The notes: generated by a model from the letters alone, not told the origin. A stretch of DNA of 52,807 nt from an uncultured Clostridia bacterium (GCA_947364045.1 CANARN010000011.1:1-52807); one strand, 5' to 3'. Shown: positions 43,104 through 52,586, counted from the first letter of the stretch. Translations and numbers: made by a program.

Positions 43104-43649
43104 TTATTTACCGCCCTTACCGGCTTTACCTTCTTTGCGACGGATATGCTCATCAGCATATTTGATACCCTTGCCCTTGTAAGGTTCGGGCGGTCTCTTT
43201 TCGCGAACTTCTGCTGCGAACTGACCAACCTTCTGCTTATCGGGGCCGGAAATAATTACTTTGTTAGGTGTGGGAACGTCGATTGTAATATCGTCTGTTT
43301 CACTCATAATTACCTGATGTGAGAAACCGATGTTAAGAACCAAGTCCTTACCCTGCTTTGCAGCACGGTAACCAACGCCGTTAACCTCAAGCTCCTTGGA
43401 ATAACCCTTTTCAACGCCCTCAATCATATTTGCAATGAGAGTACGGGTAAGACCGTGGAGTGATTTATTCATATTGCTGTCATCAGGACGGGTAACGGTG
43501 ATTTCAGCGCCGTTCATCTCGACCTTCATATTGCTGTGCACTGTCTGTGTAAGTGTACCCTTGGGACCTTTTACGGTAACAGTGCTGCCGTCGATTTTAA
43601 CTTCAACCCCAGCAGGAATTGCAATGGGTTTTCTGCCTATACGTGACAT
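43104..43649 (-). CDS. rplF: 50S ribosomal protein L6
   Basis: The product has 181 residues with the duplicated L6 fold: [20 protein letters not shown], then [20 protein letters not shown] and [20 protein letters not shown]. It lies near the sarcin-ricin loop. Confidence 0.98.
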   Translation of the reverse strand: MSRIGRKPIAIPAGVEVKIDGSTVTVKGPKGTLTQTVHSNMKVEMNGAEITVTRPDDSNMNKSLHGLTRTLIANMIEGVEKGYSKELEVNGVGYRAAKQGKDLVLNIGFSHQVIMSETDDITIDVPTPNKVIISGPDKQKVGQFAAEVREKRPPEPYKGKGIKYADEHIRRKEGKAGKGGK

Positions 43650-43662
43650 TTACTGTACCTCC

Positions 43663-44061
43663 TTACCAAACGAATGCAAGAACCTCGCCGCCGACATTTG
43701 CCTTGCGAGCTTCCTTATCTGTCATAACACCCTTAGGTGTTGAGAGGATTGCAATACCGAGGCCTTTCATAACCTTGGGCATATCCTCGCAATTTGTGTA
43801 AATACGCAGGCCGGGTTTGGAGACTCTGCGTAAACCGGTGATTACAGATGACTTGTTAGCGCCGTACTTGAGTTCAATCTCAATGATGCCCTGTTTGCCG
43901 TCTTCCTCTACCTTGAATCCTTTAATATAACCTTCATCAACAAGAATCTGAGCGATTGCCTTCTTCATATTTGATGCCGGTACTTTTACGGTGTCATGCT
44001 TTGCAGAATTCGCATTGCGGATTCTTGTGAGCATATCGCCGATGGAATCAGTGATTTGCAT
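43663..44061 (-). CDS. rpsH: 30S ribosomal protein S8
   Basis: The product has 132 residues: [20 protein letters not shown] at the start and [20 protein letters not shown] at the end. S8 is a primary 16S binder and, in E. coli, the repressor of the spc operon. Confidence 0.98.
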   Translation of the reverse strand: MQITDSIGDMLTRIRNANSAKHDTVKVPASNMKKAIAQILVDEGYIKGFKVEEDGKQGIIEIELKYGANKSSVITGLRRVSKPGLRIYTNCEDMPKVMKGLGIAILSTPKGVMTDKEARKANVGGEVLAFVW

Positions 44062-44074
44062 ATTCTTCTCCTCC

Positions 44075-44260
44075 TTACCAGCTTGATTTCTTTACGCCCG
44101 GAATCTGACCTGCATGTGCTAACTCTCTGAAGCAGATACGGCATACACCGTACTTACGAAGGTATGCATGTGGTCTGCCGCATATTTTGCATCTGTTGTA
44201 TGCTCTTGTTGAATATTTAGCCGGTCTTGCCTGCTTAACTTTCATTGATGTCTTAGCCAC
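44075..44260 (-). CDS. rpsN: 30S ribosomal protein S14, type Z
   Basis: The product has 61 residues with two Cys pairs ([15 protein letters not shown] and [10 protein letters not shown]), the zinc version of Gram-positive spc operons. Confidence 0.98.
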   Translation of the reverse strand: MAKTSMKVKQARPAKYSTRAYNRCKICGRPHAYLRKYGVCRICFRELAHAGQIPGVKKSSW

Positions 44261-44272
44261 TTGAAACCCTCC

Positions 44273-44815
44273 TTACTTTGAGAACGGCGCACCCATAAGG
44301 GTGAGGAGTTCTTTTGCTTCTTCATCTGTGTCAGCGGTTGTTACAAAGCAGATATCCATACCGCGAACTTTGTCTATCTTATCATATTCGATTTCAGGGA
44401 AAATCAACTGCTCACGAACGCCCATAGCATAGTTGCCTCTGCCGTCGAATGAGTTGGGGTTGATACCTCTGAAGTCACGAACTCTGGGAAGTGCGAGGTT
44501 GAAGAATCTGTCAACAAATTCATACATCTTTTCGCCTCTGAGAGTTACCTTTACGCCGATTACCATTCCTTCACGAAGCTTAAAGTTAGCAACGCTCTTC
44601 TTTGCAACACATTTAACGGGCTTCTGACCTGTAATTGTTGCAAGGTCTGTCATAATAGCATCGATAACCTTTGCATTATCCTTTGCTTCGCCGCAGCCTA
44701 CGTTGATAATAACCTTGTCAAGCTTCGGAATTTCCATAACACTCTTATAGTTGAACTTCTTCTGAAGAGCAGGAACAACGTCGGCTTTATACATTTCTTT
44801 AAGTCTTGCTGCCAT
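44273..44815 (-). CDS. rplE: 50S ribosomal protein L5
   Basis: The product has 180 residues: [40 protein letters not shown], and GIKPNSF-like [17 protein letters not shown]. It binds 5S rRNA. The ATG at 44815 with AAGGAGG upstream is preferred to an in-frame codon 45 bases earlier. Confidence 0.98.
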   Translation of the reverse strand: MAARLKEMYKADVVPALQKKFNYKSVMEIPKLDKVIINVGCGEAKDNAKVIDAIMTDLATITGQKPVKCVAKKSVANFKLREGMVIGVKVTLRGEKMYEFVDRFFNLALPRVRDFRGINPNSFDGRGNYAMGVREQLIFPEIEYDKIDKVRGMDICFVTTADTDEEAKELLTLMGAPFSK

Positions 44816-44832
44816 TTTATTGTTCCTCCTTA

Positions 44833-45150
44833 TTAAAATTCTGCGTTGCACTTTTTGCAAACGCGTTTCTTATCTTTGCCTGTACCGCTGTGGCCGACTC
44901 TTGTAGCCTTGCCGCACTTGGGGCAAATGAGCTGAACCTTGTCGGCATAGAGAGCGCTCTCTGCCTTAATAAGTCCGCCCTGCTCACCCATCTGACGGGG
45001 TTTAACGTGCTTTGTTACCATATTTACGCCTTCAACGATAACCTTACCCTCTTTGGGGCTGACCTCAAGGACTTTGCCCTGCTTGCCACGGTTTTTACCG
45101 TTGATAACAACGACCGTATCGCCGCTCTTTACATGAACCTTATTATTCAT
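44833..45150 (-). CDS. rplX: 50S ribosomal protein L24
   Basis: The product has 105 residues: a KOW domain ([20 protein letters not shown]) and a C-terminal zinc-ribbon-like part with CPKCGK and CKKCNAEF. It is an early assembly protein of the 50S. Confidence 0.97.
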   Translation of the reverse strand: MNNKVHVKSGDTVVVINGKNRGKQGKVLEVSPKEGKVIVEGVNMVTKHVKPRQMGEQGGLIKAESALYADKVQLICPKCGKATRVGHSGTGKDKKRVCKKCNAEF

Positions 45151-45165
45151 AATTCGGGCACCTCC

Positions 45166-45534
45166 TTAAAGTACTTCGGGAGCAAGTGACAGAATCTTTG
45201 TAAATTCGTGGTCACGAAGCTCTCTTGCAACCGGCCCAAAAATACGTGTACCTTTGGGGGTCTTATCTTCTTTGATTATAACTGCTGCGTTTTCATCGAA
45301 GCGGATGTAAGTACCGTCATCTCTGCGAACGCCTTTTGCCGATCTTACAACGACTGCCTTAACAACATCGCCTTTTTTAACAACACCGCCGGGTGCTGCC
45401 TTTTTAACGGATGCTACAATGACATCGCCGATATTAGCATATCTTCTACCTGAACCACCGAGAACGCGGATGCACATAATCTCTTTTGCACCGGTGTTAT
45501 CGGCAACCTTGAGGTAAGTCTGCTGCTGTATCAC
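45166..45534 (-). CDS. rplN: 50S ribosomal protein L14
   Basis: The product has 122 residues, [20 protein letters not shown] then [20 protein letters not shown]; among the most conserved proteins here. Confidence 0.98.
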   Translation of the reverse strand: MIQQQTYLKVADNTGAKEIMCIRVLGGSGRRYANIGDVIVASVKKAAPGGVVKKGDVVKAVVVRSAKGVRRDDGTYIRFDENAAVIIKEDKTPKGTRIFGPVARELRDHEFTKILSLAPEVL

Positions 45535-45552
45535 AATGATTGCCTCCTTTAA

Positions 45553-45807
45553 TTACTTTGCTTTCTCGATAATTTCAACGACACGCCATCTCTTGTCTTT
45601 TGACATAGGACGTGTTTCCATCAATAATACTCTGTCGCCGATACCGCACTCGTTATTCTCGTCATGAGCCTTTACTTTAACGGTTCTGTTAACGATTTTG
45701 CTGTAAAGAGGATGCTTAACTCTGTCTTTGATTGATACAACGACTGTTTTCTCCATCTTATCGCTTGTTACGATACCAACCTGTGTTTTTCTGAGGTTTC
45801 TTTCCAT
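45553..45807 (-). CDS. rpsQ: 30S ribosomal protein S17
   Basis: The product has 84 residues with an OB fold: [20 protein letters not shown] and [20 protein letters not shown]. Confidence 0.98.
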   Translation of the reverse strand: MERNLRKTQVGIVTSDKMEKTVVVSIKDRVKHPLYSKIVNRTVKVKAHDENNECGIGDRVLLMETRPMSKDKRWRVVEIIEKAK

Positions 45808-45828
45808 CTTTGAACGCCCTCCTTACCT

Positions 45829-46032
45829 TTAAGCATCTGTGCCGTGAAGCTCAATGTCACGAATAACAGTTTTTACTCGTGCAATGTCCTTTTTAACGGC
45901 ACTGATACGCATCGGATTTTCGAGTTGGTTGATGGCTTCCTGAAAACGAAGCTTGAAAAGCTCATCTTTTAACTCTAAGAGCTTAGCATCCAACTCTTTG
46001 GCGGAAAGTTTTCTTAACTCACTTGCTTTCAT
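45829..46032 (-). CDS. rpmC: 50S ribosomal protein L29
   Basis: The product has 67 residues, two helices: [20 protein letters not shown] and [14 protein letters not shown]. Its ATG overlaps the rplP stop by one base. Confidence 0.98.
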   Translation of the reverse strand: MKASELRKLSAKELDAKLLELKDELFKLRFQEAINQLENPMRISAVKKDIARVKTVIRDIELHGTDA

Positions 46033-46457
46033 TACTGCTCACCACCCTGTTCTGCTTTAGTTACAAACTTGCACTTAATCGGAAGCTTGTTTGCTGCAAG
46101 ACGCATTGCCTCACGTGCTGTTTCTTCGGGAACGCCTGCGATCTCGAACATAACACGGCCCGGCTTTACGACTGCTACCCAATATTCCGGAGAACCTTTA
46201 CCTGAACCCATTCGAGTTTCAGCAGGCTTCTCTGTAATCGGCTTATCGGGGAATATTTTAATCCAAACCTGACCGCCACGCTTAATGTATCTTGTCATAG
46301 CGATACGGGCAGCTTCAATCTGGTTTGATTTAATCCATGCAGGTTCAAGAGCCACAAGACCATACTCACCGTAAGTAACCTGTGTGCCTCTGGAAGCCTT
46401 ACCTGTCAAACGTCCTCTCTGGACTCTGCGGTATTTTACTCTCTTCGGTAAAAGCAT
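46032..46457 (-). CDS. rplP: 50S ribosomal protein L16
   Basis: The product has 141 residues: [40 protein letters not shown] and [19 protein letters not shown]. It organises the A-site region. It is coupled by one-base overlaps to both neighbours. Confidence 0.98.
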   Translation of the reverse strand: MLLPKRVKYRRVQRGRLTGKASRGTQVTYGEYGLVALEPAWIKSNQIEAARIAMTRYIKRGGQVWIKIFPDKPITEKPAETRMGSGKGSPEYWVAVVKPGRVMFEIAGVPEETAREAMRLAANKLPIKCKFVTKAEQGGEQ

Positions 46458-47128
46458 TATTTTGTGCCTCCTTCCTTGCTGTGCTTGCGGTTTTCATGGA
46501 GAACCTCGCCGTTATAAATCCAAACCTTTACGCCAAGTCTGCCGTAGGTTGTCTTTGCCTCTGCAAAACCGTAGTCGATGTCAGCACGGATTGTCTGAAG
46601 CGGGATTGTACCCTCATGATAACGCTCTGTACGTGCAATTTCAGCGCCGCCTACACGGCCGCTAACCTGAACCTTAATACCTCTCGCGCCGAGTCTCATT
46701 GTTCTGCCGATTGACTGCTTAAGAGCGCGGCGGAAAGAAATTCTTCTTTCGAGCTGTGAAGCAATGTTCTCTGCTACAAGCTGTGCGTCAAGGTCGGGCT
46801 GCTTGATTTCAACGATATTGATGAAAACCTCTTTATCGCCGCCAAGCTTTTTCTTACAAATTTCTTTAAGCTTTTCGATTTCTGCGCCCTGACGGCCTAT
46901 AACCATACCGGGCTTTGCGCAGTGGATGTTAATGCGTACACGCTTAGCATCTCTTTCGATTTCTACCTTAGGAACACCGGCAGGAGCAAGTGTTTCAAGG
47001 AGATACTCACGAAGATTGTAGTCTGAAACAAGAGTATCAGCAAAATCCTTCTTGTCAGCGTACCAACGTGATTCCCAGTTTTTAATAACACCGATTCTAA
47101 GACCGGTCGGATTAACTTTCTGGCCCAT
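46457..47128 (-). CDS. rpsC: 30S ribosomal protein S3
   Basis: The product has 223 residues: [20 protein letters not shown], a KH domain ([20 protein letters not shown]) and the C-terminal domain [20 protein letters not shown]. It lies at the mRNA entry channel. Confidence 0.98.
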   Translation of the reverse strand: MGQKVNPTGLRIGVIKNWESRWYADKKDFADTLVSDYNLREYLLETLAPAGVPKVEIERDAKRVRINIHCAKPGMVIGRQGAEIEKLKEICKKKLGGDKEVFINIVEIKQPDLDAQLVAENIASQLERRISFRRALKQSIGRTMRLGARGIKVQVSGRVGGAEIARTERYHEGTIPLQTIRADIDYGFAEAKTTYGRLGVKVWIYNGEVLHENRKHSKEGGTK

Positions 47129-47149
47129 TTAACTTTTCCTCCTCCTCGA

Positions 47150-47485
47150 TTATTCCGCTTCCTTAACGGTAAGTGTGATGTGTGATGTCTTCTTATTGAT
47201 TCTGTATGCTCTGCCCTGTGCTCTGGGTCTGATTCTCTTAAGAGTGGGACCCTGGCTTACCGAGCAAGCTGAAACATAGAGTCTTGAAGAATCCATATTG
47301 TAATTGTTTTCTGCATTTGCCATAGCTGACTTCAAAAGCTTCTCAAGCGGTTCACACGCAGCCTTAGGTGTGTATTTGAGAATTGCCATAGCTTCATCGC
47401 AGGGCTTATTTCTGATAAGGTCAAGAACAATCTGAACCTTACGGGGTGCAATGCGCACATAAGTTGCCTTTGCTGTTGCTTCCAT
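47150..47485 (-). CDS. rplV: 50S ribosomal protein L22
   Basis: The product has 111 residues: [20 protein letters not shown] and the extended hairpin [18 protein letters not shown] that lines the exit tunnel. Confidence 0.98.
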   Translation of the reverse strand: MEATAKATYVRIAPRKVQIVLDLIRNKPCDEAMAILKYTPKAACEPLEKLLKSAMANAENNYNMDSSRLYVSACSVSQGPTLKRIRPRAQGRAYRINKKTSHITLTVKEAE

Positions 47486-47506
47486 TATTTAATACACTCC
47501 TTTCGC

Positions 47507-47788
47507 TTATTTACCGTTGTTTGATGTTTTTGAGCCTGCGTGGCCCTTAAATGTTCTTGTGGGAGCGAACTCACCGAGCTTATGACCTACCATATCCTCG
47601 GTAACATAAACCGGAACATGCTTTCTGCCGTCGTGAACTGCGAAAGTATGACCTACGAAATCCGGAAATATTGTTGAGCTGCGGCTCCAAGTTTTTACAA
47701 CGATTTTCTCGCCGTTTTTGTTCATTTCAAGAACCTTCTTCATAAGGCTTTCTGCGACGTAAGGTCCTTTTTTAGTACTTCTACTCAT
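47507..47788 (-). CDS. rpsS: 30S ribosomal protein S19
   Basis: The product has 93 residues: [40 protein letters not shown] and [18 protein letters not shown]. Confidence 0.98.
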   Translation of the reverse strand: MSRSTKKGPYVAESLMKKVLEMNKNGEKIVVKTWSRSSTIFPDFVGHTFAVHDGRKHVPVYVTEDMVGHKLGEFAPTRTFKGHAGSKTSNNGK

Positions 47789-47809
47789 TTATATACAGCT
47801 CCTTTCCGA

Positions 47810-48643
47810 TTATTTAGCGTTGCGGCGTTTAACGATCATCTTGTTTGAAGCCTTCTTCTTATCTCTGGTCTTATAACCGAGAGCGGGCTTGCCCCAAGGT
47901 GTGCAGGGTCCGGGACGGCCGACGGGTGACTTACCTTCACCACCGCCGTGGGGGTGGTCGTTCGGGTTCATTACGGAACCGCGGACTGTCGGTCTGATGC
48001 CCATGTGGCGTGTACGGCCTGCTTTACCGATTTTAACGTTTTCATGATCTGTATTGCCTACTGTGCCGACTGTTGCCATGCAAAGAGCCGATACATTACG
48101 AAGCTCGCCTGAGGGAAGTCTTAAAAGAGCGTTTCCGTTCTCTTTAGCCATAAGCTGAGCAGCATTACCTGCCGCTCTTGCTAACTGACCGCCTCTGCCG
48201 GGGTAAAGCTCTACGTTGTGTACGAATGTACCTGTGGGGATGTTAGCAAGGGGAAGTGCGTTGCCGGGCTTAATGTCAGCCGCAGCGCCTGCCTCAACCT
48301 TATCGCCGACCTTGATACCGACGGGAGCGAGAATGTATCTCTTTTCACCGTCCTCATACTGAATGAGAGCGATATGAGCTGATCTGTTGGGATCGTACTC
48401 TACTGTTAATACTGTTGCAGAAACATCCTGCTTATCTCTCTTGAAATCGATAATACGGTATTTTCTGCGGTTTCCGCCGCCCTTGTGGCGAACGGTAATT
48501 CTTCCGTAGCTGTTACGGCCTGCATTTTTCTTGAGAGGAGCAAGAAGACTTCTCTCGGGAGCAACCTTTGAAAGCTCGGAATAATCTGTAACCGACATGT
48601 TACGTCTGCCGTTTGTTGTCGGCTTAAAGACTTTAATCGACAT
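47810..48643 (-). CDS. rplB: 50S ribosomal protein L2
   Basis: The product has 277 residues: [20 protein letters not shown] at the start, the conserved [20 protein letters not shown] with its essential His, and a basic end. It sits close to the peptidyl-transferase centre. The ATG at 48643 has AAGGAG upstream. Upstream is an unusually long gap. Confidence 0.98.
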   Translation of the reverse strand: MSIKVFKPTTNGRRNMSVTDYSELSKVAPERSLLAPLKKNAGRNSYGRITVRHKGGGNRRKYRIIDFKRDKQDVSATVLTVEYDPNRSAHIALIQYEDGEKRYILAPVGIKVGDKVEAGAAADIKPGNALPLANIPTGTFVHNVELYPGRGGQLARAAGNAAQLMAKENGNALLRLPSGELRNVSALCMATVGTVGNTDHENVKIGKAGRTRHMGIRPTVRGSVMNPNDHPHGGGEGKSPVGRPGPCTPWGKPALGYKTRDKKKASNKMIVKRRNAK

Positions 48644-48826
48644 TTCTTTCAACTCCTTATCTGTTTTGTTTGGGGAGGGCAGCTTTTACTGCCTTACGGG
48701 AAGCTTTGCGGAGTATGTCGAAACTCCATACCTTACCGCCCGTAATGGTAAACTGCGATTGAATTGACAAGAGTGATTTACAAAGAATTTGAAAAGCACC
48801 GCAGTCACATTTAATCAGAGTTTACT
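48644..48826 (-). promoter_or_regulatory. Long rplW-rplB spacer, possible extra leader
   Basis: These 183 bases lie between two genes normally about 20 bases apart. On the minus strand I see short foldbacks GGAGT/ACTCC (near 48716-48733) and GGCAG/CTGCC (near 48675-48692), and no convincing promoter. No reading frame with a ribosome site is seen. It could be a regulatory RNA or an insertion remnant. Confidence 0.4.
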
Positions 48827-49120
48827 TTACATCATTCCGTCAAAGAACTCGATTGTCTTGGAATCCTCAGTAAGAGTAACAAGAGCCTTTTTCCATGCTG
48901 ATGTGTAGCCTTCAAAACGGCCGTAACGGCGAAGGTGACCTTTAACATTCATTGTGTTAACCTTTGCTACCTTTACGCCGAAGAGCTGTTCAACAGCCTT
49001 CTTAATGTCAACCTTAGTTGCGTCCTTTGCAACCTTGAATGCATATTTCTTATCTGCAACACCCATCATACTTTCTTCTGTAATAACGGGTGCAAGAATG
49101 ATTTCCTGTGCAAGTTTCAT
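48827..49120 (-). CDS. rplW: 50S ribosomal protein L23
   Basis: The product has 97 residues: KLAQEIILAPVITEESMMGV and VEQLFGVKVAKVNTMNVKGH. It lies at the tunnel exit where SRP and trigger factor dock. Its ATG overlaps the rplD stop by one base. Confidence 0.98.
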   Translation of the reverse strand: MKLAQEIILAPVITEESMMGVADKKYAFKVAKDATKVDIKKAVEQLFGVKVAKVNTMNVKGHLRRYGRFEGYTSAWKKALVTLTEDSKTIEFFDGMM

Positions 49121-49743
49121 TATGCGTATACCTCCTCTATCTTGGAAGCTGCATCCTTGAGAACTACGATTTTGTCGCAGTTGAGAATGTCATATACGTT
49201 AAGAGTGCTTACAAGTGTTGTCTTAACACCGGCAATGTTTCTTGCGCTCTTGTAAATAACATCGTTTTTCTCAGGAAGAACGATAAGAGTTTTCTTGCCT
49301 GCGTCAATTGCGGAAAGAACTGCAACAACATCCTTAGTTTTAACAGCGTCCAATGCAAGATTGTCAAGAACAATCATTTCATCAGCTGCAACCTTTGAGG
49401 AAAGCGCAGACTTCATAGCAAGTCTTCTTACCTTTTTGTTTATTGAGAAGCCGTAATCTCTGGGCTTCGGGCCGAGTGCAATACCGCCGTGATACCACTG
49501 CGGAGCTCTTGTTGAACCCTGTCTTGCACGGCCTGTGCCTTTCTGTCTCCAAGGCTTTTTACCGCCGCCTGACACCTCAGAACGAGTGAGAGTTGACTGA
49601 GTGCCCTGGCGCTGATTTGCCAAGTAATTTACTACTACAAGATGCATAGCTGACATATTCGGCTCAATAGCGAAAATGCTGTCGTTAAGCTCAATGTCAG
49701 ATACCTTCTTGCCCTTCATATCAAGTACTGATAATTTAGCCAT
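49120..49743 (-). CDS. rplD: 50S ribosomal protein L4
   Basis: The product has 207 residues: AKLSVLDMKGKKVSDIELND, the loop RQGTQSTLTRSEVSGGGKKP, and GSTRAPQWYHGG. In E. coli L4 also represses the S10 operon through its leader, relevant to the structured leader found here. AAAGGAG precedes the ATG. Confidence 0.97.
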   Translation of the reverse strand: MAKLSVLDMKGKKVSDIELNDSIFAIEPNMSAMHLVVVNYLANQRQGTQSTLTRSEVSGGGKKPWRQKGTGRARQGSTRAPQWYHGGIALGPKPRDYGFSINKKVRRLAMKSALSSKVAADEMIVLDNLALDAVKTKDVVAVLSAIDAGKKTLIVLPEKNDVIYKSARNIAGVKTTLVSTLNVYDILNCDKIVVLKDAASKIEEVYA

Positions 49744-49763
49744 TTCTTTCAACTCCTTTCTGA

Positions 49764-50393
49764 TTATTTAACAGTGTCTTTAATGATTACGATACCGCCT
49801 TTGGGGCCGGGAATCGCGCCCTTGATTGCGATAAGATTGTTTTCAGCGTCTACTTTTACGATGTCAAGATTCTGAACGGTAACTCTTTCAGCGCCGAGGT
49901 GGCCTGCGAGCTTCTTTCCCTTAAATACACGTGAGGGGTCTGAGCAAGCGCCCAAAGAACCTGCGTGTCTTGCAACGGGACCTGTACCGTGTGACTCTTT
50001 AAGTCTTGAGAAGTTCCAGCGCTTGATAGCGCCTGCTGTTCCCTTACCTTTGCTTGTGCCGACAACGTCAACTCTGTCGCCTGTTGCAAATGTGTCAGCC
50101 TTTAAAATATCGCCGACATTTACTGTGTCTGTGTCCTCAAGTCTGAATTCTCTGAGAACCTTCTTGGGAGCAACGTCTGACTTCTTGAAGTGACCTGCCT
50201 GAGGCTTGTTCACTCTCTGAACCTTAACGTCGCCGAAACCGATTTGAACTGCGGCATAGCCGTCATTCTCAACGGTTTTTTTCTGCACTACCGTGCAGGG
50301 ACCGGCCTCGACTACTGTTACGGGAATTACTTTACCCTTTTCGTCGAAAAGCTGTGTCATACCGATTTTCTTACCGATAAGACCTTTTTTCAT
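49764..50393 (-). CDS. rplC: 50S ribosomal protein L3
   Basis: The product has 209 residues: [20 protein letters not shown], then [20 protein letters not shown] and [20 protein letters not shown]. It is an early 50S assembly protein. The gap from rpsJ is 69 bases. Confidence 0.98.
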   Translation of the reverse strand: MKKGLIGKKIGMTQLFDEKGKVIPVTVVEAGPCTVVQKKTVENDGYAAVQIGFGDVKVQRVNKPQAGHFKKSDVAPKKVLREFRLEDTDTVNVGDILKADTFATGDRVDVVGTSKGKGTAGAIKRWNFSRLKESHGTGPVARHAGSLGACSDPSRVFKGKKLAGHLGAERVTVQNLDIVKVDAENNLIAIKGAIPGPKGGIVIIKDTVK

Positions 50394-50462
50394 TGTATTT
50401 TCCTCCTTTGGTTATTGGTCGGTTGCCCGACTTGACCGTAAAGCGTTTCGTTACGAGATTGA

Positions 50463-50777
50463 TTATTTAATCTCTACTTCAACGCCTGCGGGAAGCTCAA
50501 GACGTGTAAGAGCCTCAACAGTTTTGTTTGAGGGTCTTAAAATGTCGATAAGCCTTTTGTGTGTTCTCTGCTCAAACTGCTCACGGCTGTCCTTGTACTT
50601 GTGAGTAGCACGAAGGATTGTAACCTTTTCAATCTCGGTCGGAAGCGGAACGGGACCTGAAACCTGAGCGCCTGTGCGCTTTGCAGTTTCAACAATCTTT
50701 TCTGCTGCCTTGTCTACGATGTCATGGTCGTAGCCTTTGAGTCTGATGCGGATTTTCTTACCTTTTGTTGCTGCCAT
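50463..50777 (-). CDS. rpsJ: 30S ribosomal protein S10
   Basis: The product has 104 residues with [20 protein letters not shown] and [20 protein letters not shown]. It also takes part in NusB-S10 antitermination. The start is the ATG with AGGAGG 8 bases upstream; the frame is open further upstream but runs through the structured leader and has no ribosome site. Confidence 0.98.
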   Translation of the reverse strand: MAATKGKKIRIRLKGYDHDIVDKAAEKIVETAKRTGAQVSGPVPLPTEIEKVTILRATHKYKDSREQFEQRTHKRLIDILRPSNKTVEALTRLELPAGVEVEIK

Positions 50778-51086
50778 TTTGTTTCCTCCTAAATTACTTG
50801 GGCACGCTTTTTTGTTGCAACCCGGCCGGGTGTTTCTACCCCGCCGTTTTAAAAACCGAAAAGCGGTAAATCTTTTCGGACGGCGCAAAAAAGCGCAGAA
50901 TGTTCCTGCAAGTGCCGAAGCGCGCTGTTGGGCTGACGCGCAAGGGTTTTGGAACATTATTGGTCGCCCGATTTTAAATCAGACATACTCGGCGGTAATT
51001 CCCTGCATCTTTTGTGCAGCCACCTACCGCTTCAACGCATATCGCACCTGAAGTCAGGGCAGAATTAGCCCATACCCGCAGAATGC
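50778..51086 (-). promoter_or_regulatory. Structured leader of the S10 operon with internal terminator-like hairpin
   Basis: About 309 bases run from the likely transcript start to rpsJ. Minus-strand elements in order: a two-tier stem GCGGTA/TACCGC (51030-51025 with 50997-50992) enclosing CTGCA/TGCAG; GC-rich foldbacks near 50880-50945; then CCGAAAAG/CTTTTCGG (50879-50872 with 50863-50856) followed at once by TTTTT, an intrinsic-terminator shape, itself enclosed by GCCGT/ACGGC; finally an ACCCGGCCGGGT palindrome at 50820-50831. The layout suggests attenuation. Confidence 0.6.
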
Positions 51087-51092
51087 TTTAGT

Positions 51093-51121
51093 ATTCTACC
51101 ATACTATTGTGGAAAATGCAA
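51093..51121 (-). promoter_or_regulatory. Sigma-A promoter of the S10 operon
   Basis: Minus strand: TTGCAT (51121-51116), 17-base spacer, TAGAAT (51098-51093). An A/T-rich tract with T and A runs upstream (51125-51150) could act as an UP element. Confidence 0.7.
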
Positions 51122-51174
51122 GAACTTTTTTAAAAAAATTTGTAAAACAATACAGACTTTTTCTGAGTGCATTT

Positions 51175-51198
51175 TAATCCGCAATAAATGGCGGATTA
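51175..51198. other. Palindrome upstream of the S10 promoter
   Basis: A perfect 8-base stem TAATCCGC/GCGGATTA (51175-51182 with 51191-51198). No T tract on either side, so probably not a terminator. Confidence 0.45.
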
Positions 51199-51249
51199 AT
51201 CCCCGATAAATCTACAACCGCGCCCCGTGTTTATTGAGAAACAGCACAA

Positions 51250-51290
51250 AAAACAGGCTCGTTTTCGCTCAAAAAAAACGCCCCTGTTTT
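51250..51290 (-). terminator. Terminator of the HGS-motif protein gene
   Basis: A two-tier foldback, AAAACAGG/CCTGTTTT (51250-51257 with 51283-51290) enclosing CGTTTT/AAAACG, followed on the minus strand by TTTTTTG. Confidence 0.65.
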
Positions 51291-51346
51291 CACATATTAT
51301 ATATAGTATATAAAAAGAGCAGTAAAACTACCCTTTATCAAATCAA

Positions 51347-51889
51347 TTATAAAGCTTTCGGAAAATGCTCTTTAATGAACAAAAACATCGGATTACAGGT
51401 ATCGCTTTTTAAATTATACCGCTCAACCGTATTTTTCATATCATTTAAAACAAAATTCATTTCACTTTCGGAAATATCTTTAAAATGCTTTATTTTAAAT
51501 AACTCCGATTTTTCCTGCTGAGTATAATATTCATACAGATTTTCTATCACTGTCGCCCTGCTGACCGTCACATTTTCCGTACAAGTATATACACCTTTTA
51601 TTTGCGTAGGTTGCTGCGGGTTATTTATACTGTCGCACTCATAAAGATAGCCCTTTCTCCCGTCATACAGGATTTTAAAAGCATTTTCAAAATACTCGGA
51701 ATAAACAATTCTTCCGTCACTCCCGAAACCGTACGGATAAAAGCTAAAGGGCTTCGGTACAGGCTTTACCGCATAAAGCAAAGCCACCAACGGATTATCA
51801 GCAAAATAAATATATGGCTTGCCGTGCTCAGACAAAGACGGTTTTAACTCCGTTAAGCCTGCAATATTGCTTCCGTGATACAGTGTCAT
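51347..51889 (-). CDS. Conserved hypothetical protein with N-terminal YHGS motif
   Basis: The product has 180 residues. It opens MTLYHGSNIAGLTELKPSLS, then PYIYFADNPLVALLYAVKPV and a GYLYECDSI strand. A YHGS start followed by a 'Y-x-Y-F' strand is how several ADP-ribosyltransferase-like folds (PARP, KptA, DarT classes) begin, in which the His binds NAD. The third catalytic acidic residue is not identifiable by eye, so the enzyme assignment is inference; the sequence also resembles a clostridial hypothetical family without known function. The C-terminal third is helical. AAGGAG lies 9 bases before the ATG. No partner gene or antitoxin is adjacent, so it is probably expressed alone. Confidence 0.75.
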   Translation of the reverse strand: MTLYHGSNIAGLTELKPSLSEHGKPYIYFADNPLVALLYAVKPVPKPFSFYPYGFGSDGRIVYSEYFENAFKILYDGRKGYLYECDSINNPQQPTQIKGVYTCTENVTVSRATVIENLYEYYTQQEKSELFKIKHFKDISESEMNFVLNDMKNTVERYNLKSDTCNPMFLFIKEHFPKAL

Positions 51890-52000
51890 TTACTTACTCC
51901 TTTATTTTGAGAATGATGCCAAGTTAACCGACAGACTGAAATAAGTTTTAATAATTCATTGCATTTTCCGCGCCGCAAAAAATACGGAGCTTTATGTCAG

Positions 52001-52354
52001 TTATTTTAATTTGCTTTTTGCGGTAGTGACAGATTTCACAAGCAAAAAACGGATAGTAGAGCATTTTTTGTTGAGGGAAATGTATACGGTTTCATCAATA
52101 TAACCACTTTTCAAAAGCATTTCAAGCCATTTACTTGTTTCATTACATTCTTTAAGGGAAATTTCAAGTTTTGCAATGAAATCAGCACGGCCGTGAGCAT
52201 ATTTACTTTCTGCGATATTTGCACAAACACTTGTTGCGCTTCTGCCGATTTGATTTGAAATAATTGTTTCGTGCTTTGAACGAAGCTCTTTCACCAATTT
52301 TAAAATATCAACCGAAAGTTCCATTGATAAATCGCCGAGTTTATCTTCCTTCAC
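52001..52354 (-). CDS. Four-helix-bundle protein (S23/IVP family)
   Basis: The product has 117 residues with the TIGR02436-like pattern: LSVDILKLVKELRSKHETII, SNQIGRSATSVCANIAESKY and ISLKECNETSKWLEMLLKSG. The family was first seen in 23S rRNA intervening sequences; its relative Avd serves diversity-generating retroelements, binding nucleic acid through a basic surface. Here the gene is in the chromosome, not in rRNA, and no reverse transcriptase is nearby. The start is a GTG with GGCGGTGAG upstream; the start region abuts a 17-bp perfect inverted repeat and a hairpin array. Role unknown. Confidence 0.88.
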   Translation of the reverse strand: MKEDKLGDLSMELSVDILKLVKELRSKHETIISNQIGRSATSVCANIAESKYAHGRADFIAKLEISLKECNETSKWLEMLLKSGYIDETVYISLNKKCSTIRFLLVKSVTTAKSKLK

Positions 52355-52367
52355 TTTTTCTCACCGC

Positions 52368-52406
52368 CTTGCTAAAATCATAACATAATGTTATGATTTT
52401 AGCAAG
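52368..52406. promoter_or_regulatory. Perfect 17-bp inverted repeat before the four-helix-bundle gene
   Basis: Bases 52368-52384 and 52390-52406 are exact reverse complements around an ATAAT loop. It begins 13 bases upstream of the GTG start codon and abuts the ribosome site. In DNA it could be an operator; in RNA a hairpin that masks the start. Confidence 0.8.
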
Positions 52407-52412
52407 CATTTA

Positions 52413-52586
52413 CACGAAGTGCAACATCGTTGAGCCAAAGGCTCACTTCGGTTACGGCGTAAGCCGCAACTTCATTGATGCATCGCATCACATCGTTTTG
52501 TGTCCGTACACGGACAATAAAATTCTCGCCCTGCGAGAAATGATGTTGCGAGTACACTCGCAAATGATGTTGTGTCCTGCGGACAC
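52413..52586. repeat. Array of different hairpins separated by conserved 10-nt linkers
   Basis: Seven clear hairpins, with different stems, lie at 52432-52444, 52449-52466, 52477-52489, 52501-52516, 52525-52537, 52548-52561 and 52572-52586 (stems 5-6 bp, loops 3-4 nt); a short one is at 52413-52421. Linkers on one side are AACATCGTT/ACTTCATT-like, and on the other AAATGATGTT twice, the reverse complement. The first linker (52422-52431) can pair over 10 bp with either copy of AAATGATGTTG, so the array may fold back as a whole. No reading frame uses it. Confidence 0.75.

Noticed and set aside
50778-50957. A longer rpsJ product starting upstream
   Set aside because: The extension lies in the GC-rich structured leader, is unlike any S10 N-terminus, and the ATG at 50777 has a perfect ribosome site.
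50992-51030. A T-box or other known riboswitch in the S10 leader
   Set aside because: The AGGTGG-like stretch there is not followed by the T-box antiterminator bulge, and the downstream genes are not aminoacyl-tRNA or amino-acid genes.
52413-52586. Could the hairpin array be a CRISPR?
   Set aside because: Linkers are only 10 nt and the hairpins, not the linkers, vary; there is no repeated 25-40 nt unit and no cas gene.
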